A program made the translations under genes and the position numbers. From positions 1 to 11,177 of the forward strand of contig DATGHS010000073.1 in NCBI GenBank assembly GCA_035307785.1: a stretch of 11,177 nt of DNA, read 5' to 3'. The notes beneath the pieces were generated by a model. It searched no databases, was not told the origin of the DNA, and was given only the letters and a program-made list of their open reading frames with translations. Below are positions 6,729-11,177 of this stretch, in pieces (within the stretch, counting starts at the first letter, position 1; every line of letters starts with the position of its first letter). Origin of the DNA: DATGHS01 sp035307785. GTDB lineage: Bacteria; Planctomycetota; Planctomycetia; Gemmatales; Gemmataceae.

Positions 6729-7131
6729 CCCCGGTCAGCCAGCGCGGCCGTGCATGGCCCAGCCTAATCGACCTTCCAAGCTAAAATAACGGTGGGCTAG
6801 CCCGAAGCGCCCAGCGCGGGCGTTTTCTCGTTCCCTCGCTCGCGCGCTTCGGGCTAACCGGCCACCAATTGAACTGAGACCACCATTCGTTGCGCGCCGG
6901 CCCTAGCGGCGAATGTCGCGGGAACCGGCAATGAAGGCTAGTTACCGCAGCTACACGATTGCTTCCGCCACAAGTTCTTCCTCCATAAAGCCTTAGGTCA
7001 TCGAATGGGCCCGCGCGGTCAATTCGTTGCTTTGTTGCATTCGTTGCACCCAACTGGCGAACCCACCCCAACAGTTCTGCAACGAATTCGGCAGCAGACC
7101 TATTTTCTCCGGATCCAAACCTGAGGATAAC
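6729..7131. other. Intergenic stretch of about 400 bases without a gene
   Basis: This gap lies between the 3' ends of the convergent WD40 and deacylase genes. It holds an inverted repeat at 6798-6856 and, further on, three ATTCGTTGC-type words (7022-7031, 7039-7047 and an inverted copy at 7079-7088). Open frames across it lack any recognisable protein motif. It may be the remains of a decayed element, but nothing identifies it. Confidence 0.6.
6798..6856. repeat. 13-bp inverted repeat TAGCCCGAAGCGC with 33-base spacer
   Basis: TAGCCCGAAGCGC at 6798-6810 is exactly complementary to 6844-6856, and the surrounding bases partly extend the match (GGTTAGCC-like on both sides). The left arm also overlaps the small palindrome GGGCTAGCCC at 6794-6803. 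The element lies 70 bases after the WD40 stop and could act as its terminator, or be another dispersed planctomycete intergenic repeat. Confidence 0.65.
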
Positions 7132-8679
7132 TCACTTCTTCGTATGCCGCAGCACCTTGCCCGCCAGCACATTCGTATCCGCCCCGTTGGCAATGGCGGC
7201 CTGGCCGTTGACCAACAGCCATTTGACTCCCGTTGCATACTGATGCGGCTTGTCGAAGGTCGCGGTGTCGCGGTAGGTCTTCGGGTCGAGGACTACGATA
7301 TCGGCGAAGTAGTCTTTCTTCAGGTAGCCGCGGTCGGTTAGCCGCAATATGTCGGCGGGCAAGCCGCTGGCGCTGCGGATGGCCTGCTCCACCGGCAGCG
7401 ACTGCTCGCCAATTGCGAAGCGGCCGATCTTGCGCGGGAAGCAGCCGTAGCTGCGTGGATGTGGCACCGTATTGCTGGGAATCATCGATCCGCCGTCGCT
7501 GGCGGTTGCTACCCACGGCTGCTTCATGATGAAGCGCATGTCCTCGTCGCTCATGCTGAAATGCACGATTTGCGCGCTGCCGTTTCGTTCGATCTCTAGC
7601 GCAATGTCGAGCGGCGTCTTCCCTTCCATATTCGCGATGGTGACGAGGTCTTTGCCTTGCCATTGTGGCTTCTTGGTGTAGCGGGCGATGCGCAAGTCGG
7701 CCCCCTCGCGCATGTGTTTCAGTTCCGCTTCTATCGCTTCGCTTAACTTCTGCAATTGCTCGCGATCATTCAGACGCCGGAGAAAGTCTTCCTGCGACCC
7801 TTCGCGGTAGCGAGCCGGAATCAGCGTGGCCCGCAGCGACGTGCTGCTCGCCACGTAGGGATACTGATCGGCCGTGACTACTTGCCCAGCCTTCCGAGCT
7901 TTTTCGATCAGCGCCACAATGTCGGCCGACTTGCCCCAGTTTGGCCGCCCCGATGCCTTTAAATGCGAGATATGCACGGGTAAGCCAGCCTCTTTGCCAA
8001 TGCGCAGCGCTTCTTCAATCGACGCCAGAACGTCCGCCCCTTCGCCGCGAATGTGGCTGGCGTAATGGCCACCATGCTTGGCCGCCACTTTCGCCAGAGC
8101 AATGATCTCTTCCGTCTTCGAATAAATGCCGGGGTTGTAGATCAGCCCCGTGGATAGGCCAAAGCAACCATCGCTCATGGCTTTATCGACCAGCTTCTCC
8201 ATCGCTGCGAGTTCGTTCGCGGTCGGTGCGCGGTTGACATTGCCCATCACTTGAGCGCGCAGATTATTGTGCGGCACCTGATGAATGACATTCGTGCCGA
8301 TGCCGCCTTTTTCCATCTTCGCGAAATAGCCGGCGGCATCGACCGGCCCGGCCCCGCAGTTACCGGTAATCACGAGCGTTACGCCCTGTTGCTGGTAATT
8401 GCGGTTGTACCTGGTGCCCGGCTGGGTAAGCGGATCGTCGGAATGCGTGTGCAGATCGATGAAGCCGGGAGCGATGTAAAGGCCGGTACAGTCGATGACC
8501 TTCGGCTTGCCGGCTGCGGTGAACTTGCCCGTGGCGACGATGCGCTCGCCCTTGATGGCCACGTCGGCCACCATGCCGGGCTGCCCGCTGCCGTCGAAAA
8601 CTGTGCCGCCTTGCAGAATCACATCGGCCTCAAGTGGATCAGCGCCAAGTGACAGCGCCAGCATGAGAATCGGAATCAT
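7132..8679 (-). CDS. N-acyl-D-amino-acid deacylase (D-aminoacylase family amidohydrolase)
   Basis: This 515-residue metallo-amidohydrolase is predicted to remove the acyl group from N-acyl-D-amino acids. It opens with a short hydrophobic stretch (MIPILMLALSLGA), which may be a weak signal peptide, then the typical amidohydrolase start (DVILQGGTVFDGSG). The metal-site HTH lies at 77-79 in GFIDLHTHSDD, followed by Cys108 in TGNCGAG, His209 in HYASHIRGEG, His239 in VHISHLKASG and Asp395 in TASDGGS. These correspond to the bridging Cys, the two zinc-binding His and the catalytic Asp known from D-aminoacylase. The end (FADIVVLDPKTYRDTATFDKPHQYATGVKWLLVNG) is the conserved small beta domain. The ATG at 8677-8679 fits the family start; the frame is open further upstream, but those residues derive from a repeat. 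It is divergent from rpiA. The true substrate cannot be read from sequence. Confidence 0.93.
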   Translation of the reverse strand: MIPILMLALSLGADPLEADVILQGGTVFDGSGQPGMVADVAIKGERIVATGKFTAAGKPKVIDCTGLYIAPGFIDLHTHSDDPLTQPGTRYNRNYQQQGVTLVITGNCGAGPVDAAGYFAKMEKGGIGTNVIHQVPHNNLRAQVMGNVNRAPTANELAAMEKLVDKAMSDGCFGLSTGLIYNPGIYSKTEEIIALAKVAAKHGGHYASHIRGEGADVLASIEEALRIGKEAGLPVHISHLKASGRPNWGKSADIVALIEKARKAGQVVTADQYPYVASSTSLRATLIPARYREGSQEDFLRRLNDREQLQKLSEAIEAELKHMREGADLRIARYTKKPQWQGKDLVTIANMEGKTPLDIALEIERNGSAQIVHFSMSDEDMRFIMKQPWVATASDGGSMIPSNTVPHPRSYGCFPRKIGRFAIGEQSLPVEQAIRSASGLPADILRLTDRGYLKKDYFADIVVLDPKTYRDTATFDKPHQYATGVKWLLVNGQAAIANGADTNVLAGKVLRHTKK

Positions 8680-8751
8680 GGTGCGATCTCTATTAGGGGA
8701 ATAGAAGCGATTGCTTTCAGGAATATACAGAACCAGGGCGTTTGCCACTGG

Positions 8752-8819
8752 CATTGTTTGTAGTTCCGCCTTCAGGCGGAACGAAGACATCGCAATTCCG
8801 CCTGAAGGCGGAACTACAA
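8752..8819. repeat. Dispersed repeat copy 2, within a 24-bp perfect inverted repeat
   Basis: 8752-8779 is the second copy of the 28-base repeat at 5376-5403. Here it is part of a perfect 24-bp inverted repeat: arms 8758-8781 and 8796-8819 around a 14-base spacer. Each arm itself contains the palindrome TTCCGCCTTCAGGCGGAA, so both small hairpins and a large one can form. It lies between the starts of the deacylase and rpiA genes, in the divergent promoter region. Confidence 0.85.
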
Positions 8820-8848
8820 GCAGGCGCCGATTGAAGGAAACACCTGCC

Positions 8849-9520
8849 ATGACCATCGTCGAGCGCGTCGTGGAATTGGTGCCGGACAATGGCCGCATCG
8901 GCCTGGGTTCCGGCCGTGCGGCCGAAGCGTTTGTGCGTGCCCTTGGCGAGCGCGTGCGCAGCGGCCGGCTGCGCGTGACCGGCGTGCCGACATCGGAGGC
9001 CACGGCGAAGTTGGCGAAGCAGGAAGGGATTGCGTTATCGACGCTTGCCGACGCGGGAATTCTCGACGTGACCGTCGATGGCGCTGATGAAGTGGACCCG
9101 AATCTCGATCTGATCAAGGGCTATGGCCGGGCCATGGTTCGGGAAAAGATCGTGGCGGCGTCATCGAGCCGGCTCATCATCCTGGTGGGGGAAGAAAAGC
9201 TCGTGCCCAAGCTCGGCAACCGGGGCAAGCTTCCGGTGGAAGTGATTCCCTTCGGAGTACCATTGTGTGAACACCGGCTGCGCAATCTGGGCTGCGAGCC
9301 GGTCCTTTTCTTGAAGGATGGAAGCCCGTTTACATCCGACAATGGCAACTACATTTTCGATTGCCGGATTGGGCCGATTGCGGATGCCACTAAGCTTGAA
9401 GCAGACATTCGCGCCATCCCCGGAGTCGTGGGCACGGGCTTGTTTCTCGGAATGGCGGATATGGTGTTGGTTGGCGATTCCAATGATTTTCGCCTGATGG
9501 AGGAGCGCAAACGAAAATGA
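8849..9520 (+). CDS. rpiA: Ribose-5-phosphate isomerase A
   Basis: RpiA interconverts ribose 5-phosphate and ribulose 5-phosphate in the non-oxidative pentose phosphate pathway, in the cytoplasm. The 223-residue length is normal. The sequence shows GVPTSEATAKLA (45-56), VDGADEVD (76-83) and KGYGRAMVREKIVAAS (90-105). Asp77, Asp80, Lys90 and Glu99 align with E. coli Asp81, Asp84, Lys94 and Glu103, so the catalytic set is complete. The phosphate loop reads GSGRA (20-24) instead of the usual GTGST, and the loop after Lys90 has GYGRA instead of GGGGA. AAGGA at 8834-8838 precedes the ATG at 8849. The frame is open back to 8711, but those extra residues would be encoded by the palindromic repeat, so the ATG is preferred. 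Confidence 0.96.
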   Translation: MTIVERVVELVPDNGRIGLGSGRAAEAFVRALGERVRSGRLRVTGVPTSEATAKLAKQEGIALSTLADAGILDVTVDGADEVDPNLDLIKGYGRAMVREKIVAASSSRLIILVGEEKLVPKLGNRGKLPVEVIPFGVPLCEHRLRNLGCEPVLFLKDGSPFTSDNGNYIFDCRIGPIADATKLEADIRAIPGVVGTGLFLGMADMVLVGDSNDFRLMEERKRK

Positions 9521-9571
9521 GTCTGGGGCCACCTCGATTGGTTTCTTTCATTTAAGGCGCTTAAAAGAACA

Positions 9572-9685
9572 AACCACGGATTACACTGATAACACGGATA
9601 AAAAAGTACAAACGCGCTTTATGGCGGAAGGATACACATCATTTCCTGGGGTTTCTTATCCGCGTCATCGGTGTAATCAGTGGTT
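9572..9685. repeat. Imperfect 30-bp inverted repeat with 54-base spacer
   Basis: The arms 9572-9601 (AACCACGGATTACACTGATA...) and 9656-9685 are complementary at 26 of 30 positions. It fills much of the 260-base gap between rpiA and the sigma factor gene. Words of this kind (CCACGGATTACACTGATAAC) are, from memory, widespread in intergenic DNA of planctomycetes and verrucomicrobia. It may also serve as the rpiA terminator. Confidence 0.8.
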
Positions 9686-9780
9686 CATTGTTTTACGAGT
9701 TCTTAAGCCGATTCCTGTAAGAAAATCGCCACCGCCATCGACAACATCTTGACGCGACCACGCTCACCGGGAGTTTTCAG

Positions 9781-10314
9781 GTGGTGGATTGGTCCCAAAT
9801 CGTGCAACAGCACGGTCCACTGGTGTGGACGACCGTCTATCGGCTGCTGCGCCACGATGCCGACGCGGCCGATTGCTTTCAGCGGACGTTCATGGCCGCG
9901 CTCGTGCTGTCGCGCACCGAGACTATCCACAACTGGCCGGGCCTCTTGCGGCAACTGGGAACTGCCCGGGCGCTGGAGCATCTTCGCCAGCGCTTGCGGC
10001 AAACTCAGAGGCTGCGGCCATTGATCGAGGAGAGCACAGCAACCTGCCGGCTGCCGCGGCCGGAGCAGGCCGCGGTGGAAAGTGAGTTGAGTGAACATTT
10101 GCGCCTGGCCTTGGCACAAATCGATTCGCGCCAGGCGCAGGTCTTCTGTCTTGCGAGCCTGGACGGCCTCAGCTACGCGGAAATCGCCGGCCAGCTTGGG
10201 CTTACCGTCAATCACGTGGGCGTGCTGTTAAATCGAGCGCGTCAGGGTTTGCGCGAGCGGCTACGCAGTCATGAGCCAGTCGGCGCACGCCAGTCGGCGG
10301 AGGTGAAACCATGA
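9781..10314 (+). CDS. ECF-type RNA polymerase sigma factor
   Basis: The 177-residue protein has the two-domain layout of extracytoplasmic function sigma factors. Region 2 lies at about 8-72: LVWTTVYRLLRHDADAADCFQRTFMAAL binds core polymerase, and NWPGLLRQLGTARALEHLRQRLRQ should read the -10 element. Region 4 lies at about 108-162: LAQIDSRQAQVFCLASLDGLSYAEIAGQLGLTVNHVGVLLNRARQGLRERL includes the helix-turn-helix that reads the -35 element. The acidic DxxDxFQ(E/R)TF motif is present, with Arg where Glu is usual. The start is GTG at 9781, preceded by GGGAG at 9769-9773; a second GTG follows at once. The last four bases overlap the next gene (ATGA), so the two are translationally coupled. The downstream membrane protein is the likely regulator. 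Target promoters are unknown. Confidence 0.93.
   Translation: MVDWSQIVQQHGPLVWTTVYRLLRHDADAADCFQRTFMAALVLSRTETIHNWPGLLRQLGTARALEHLRQRLRQTQRLRPLIEESTATCRLPRPEQAAVESELSEHLRLALAQIDSRQAQVFCLASLDGLSYAEIAGQLGLTVNHVGVLLNRARQGLRERLRSHEPVGARQSAEVKP
10299..10306 (+). promoter_or_regulatory. Strong ribosome binding site for the ARPP-1-like membrane protein
   Basis: GGAGGTGA, a near-perfect Shine-Dalgarno sequence, lies inside the end of the sigma factor gene and seven bases (from GGAGG) before the ATG at 10311. It indicates that the downstream protein is made efficiently and in step with the sigma factor. Confidence 0.85.
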
Positions 10315-11177
10315 TCGAGCCCAATAGCCGTCCACCCGCCGATTTGCTCGAACAGGCCGTCACGGCAATGCGCTCGATTTCGGTGCCACCCGGCCCGACC
10401 GACGAGCTTATTACTTCCACCATGCGAGTTTTGCACGACGCCGCTAAGTCGCCGATGCCAAACCGAATATCGCCAAGGAGTAAAATCATGTTTCGCATTG
10501 CAGCCGTCTGCTCGGCCGCTGTTGCGGCCATGTTGTTTCTGACTTTGGGGTTTCGAATCGGCGCACCGCACAAGGAACAACCGGTCGTCCAAAAGCCATC
10601 CGCCGAAGTGGAAATCGACGGCGCTTCATTCCAAATTCAGGGTCCGTTTACGCATCAGGACCTCACCGTCTTTCTCCTTTGCTCCAGCCATCAGGACACG
10701 CAGGATTTCCTCACGCTGGATGAAGGATTGAAGGAGGGCCTCGTGACCATTACGGAGCAAGAGCAAGAACAGGTGCGCGCTTTGTTGATCGAGAACCAGA
10801 GCGACCGGCCGCTGTACTTGCAAGAAGGGGAACGGCTCGTCGGCGGCAAGCAGGACCGAACGATTGTCTCGAGCCTGGTGATTCCGCCGAAAAGCGGCAA
10901 AACGTCGGTGCCCACATTTTGCGTCGAGCACAGCCGCTGGACCGAAGGCGAAAAAGGCAAGAAATTCGGCTTTAGCGTCAATCCAGCACTGGCGCCCAAG
11001 GGTGTCCGCGGTGCGGCAAAGGTGGAAGGGAGTCAGGATCGCGTCTGGGGCTGTGTGGCCGCACAGAAAGTCAGCGCCAGCAAGACGTTGAATTGTCCTA
11101 ACACAAATTCGAGCGTGAACGAGATGCTCGACGCGCCGCAGGTGCGCTCGATTTCCCAAGAGTATGCTGCCGCGATG
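10311..11177 (+). CDS. Membrane-anchored ARPP-1-like domain protein, probable sigma-factor regulator (runs off right edge)
   Basis: The frame is open from the ATG overlapping the sigma factor stop to the window edge (289 residues so far). Residues 1-58 are cytoplasmic and contain LLEQAVTAMRSISVPPGP, followed by helical DELITSTMRVLHDAA, a short module I recall in planctomycete proteins encoded next to ECF sigma factors. Residues about 62-84 form one transmembrane helix (a basic stretch before it predicts N-in orientation). Outside, residues about 100-289 match an ARPP-1-like domain: FLTLDEGLKEGLVTITEQ (133-150), LLIENQSDRPLYLQEGERLVGGKQDR (158-183), VPTFCVEHSRW (200-210) and, near 244-274, RVWGCVAAQKVSASKT with NSSVNEML. 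The GE-L-GGKQ-R core (172-183) is the family hallmark. No zinc-binding anti-sigma motif (HxxxCxxC) is present in the N-terminus. It is probably a membrane sensor that controls the sigma factor. Its C-terminus is missing here. Confidence 0.82.
   Translation, partial: MIEPNSRPPADLLEQAVTAMRSISVPPGPTDELITSTMRVLHDAAKSPMPNRISPRSKIMFRIAAVCSAAVAAMLFLTLGFRIGAPHKEQPVVQKPSAEVEIDGASFQIQGPFTHQDLTVFLLCSSHQDTQDFLTLDEGLKEGLVTITEQEQEQVRALLIENQSDRPLYLQEGERLVGGKQDRTIVSSLVIPPKSGKTSVPTFCVEHSRWTEGEKGKKFGFSVNPALAPKGVRGAAKVEGSQDRVWGCVAAQKVSASKTLNCPNTNSSVNEMLDAPQVRSISQEYAAAM

Noticed and set aside
6729..7131. Hidden insertion sequence or transposase remnant
   Set aside because: No terminal inverted repeats bound the gap, no target duplication was visible and no frame resembled a transposase.
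8711..8848. N-terminal extension of the rpiA frame
   Set aside because: It runs through the inverted repeat, adds 46 residues absent from RpiA, and has no ribosome site, whereas AAGGA precedes the ATG at 8849.
8680..9117. N-terminal extension of the deacylase frame upstream of its ATG at 8679
   Set aside because: The extra residues are encoded by the palindromic repeat and by the opposite strand of rpiA. The family start and a plausible short signal sequence both begin at 8679.
9741..9780. TTGACG at 9749 as a promoter for the sigma factor gene
   Set aside because: It lies only about 26 bases before the ribosome-site-to-start segment, leaving no room for a -10 element and a leader.
9703..10215. 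Minus-strand open frame opposite the sigma factor gene
   Set aside because: The plus strand encodes clear sigma regions 2 and 4, so this is an antisense shadow.
10626..11159. Minus-strand open frame of 177 codons at the right edge
   Set aside because: It is antisense to the ARPP-1-like gene, whose translation shows clear domain motifs. The minus-strand translation has none.

Overview
The window looks like chromosomal DNA from a planctomycete, most likely of the Pirellulales type. This is inferred from the moderately GC-rich base composition, several proteins of a kind typical of planctomycete genomes (a small secreted WD40 protein, a two-CxxTG-motif protein paired with a lipoprotein, an ECF sigma factor coupled to a membrane protein with a short VPPGP-containing N-terminus), and intergenic gaps filled with long palindromic repeats. 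Twelve features are called as genes. Two of them run off the window: a YgfZ/GcvT-like gene at the left edge and the ARPP-1-like membrane protein gene at the right edge.

Left part (1-3206): a minus-strand pair made of a four-helix membrane protein gene and, 19 bases further, the start of a YgfZ/GcvT-like folate-binding protein gene. Divergent from them lies a plus-strand gene for an exported protein with a degenerate thioredoxin-like C-terminal domain. Middle (3207-5304): a probable two-gene operon (CxxTG protein, then LolA-like lipoprotein) converges on leuD, the small subunit of isopropylmalate isomerase. A perfect 27-bp inverted repeat fills almost the whole gap between them.

Right part (5305-9520): a gap with two repeat elements, a secreted seven-bladed WD40 protein, a 400-base repeat-bearing gap, then a minus-strand N-acyl-D-amino-acid deacylase divergent from rpiA (ribose-5-phosphate isomerase A). 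A palindromic repeat sits in the divergent gap. Far right (9521-11177): a 260-base gap with an imperfect 30-bp inverted repeat, then an ECF sigma factor whose stop codon overlaps the start of a membrane-anchored protein. That protein has a short cytoplasmic N-terminus, one transmembrane helix and an outside ARPP-1-like domain. This sigma/membrane-sensor pair is the most interesting unit in the window.

The metabolic genes (leuD, rpiA, deacylase) have no obvious common pathway and look like ordinary dispersed housekeeping genes. The main unexplained structure lies in the gaps: at least five different inverted-repeat families, one of them present at two places 3.4 kb apart. No rRNA, tRNA, CRISPR array, phage or intact insertion sequence was seen.
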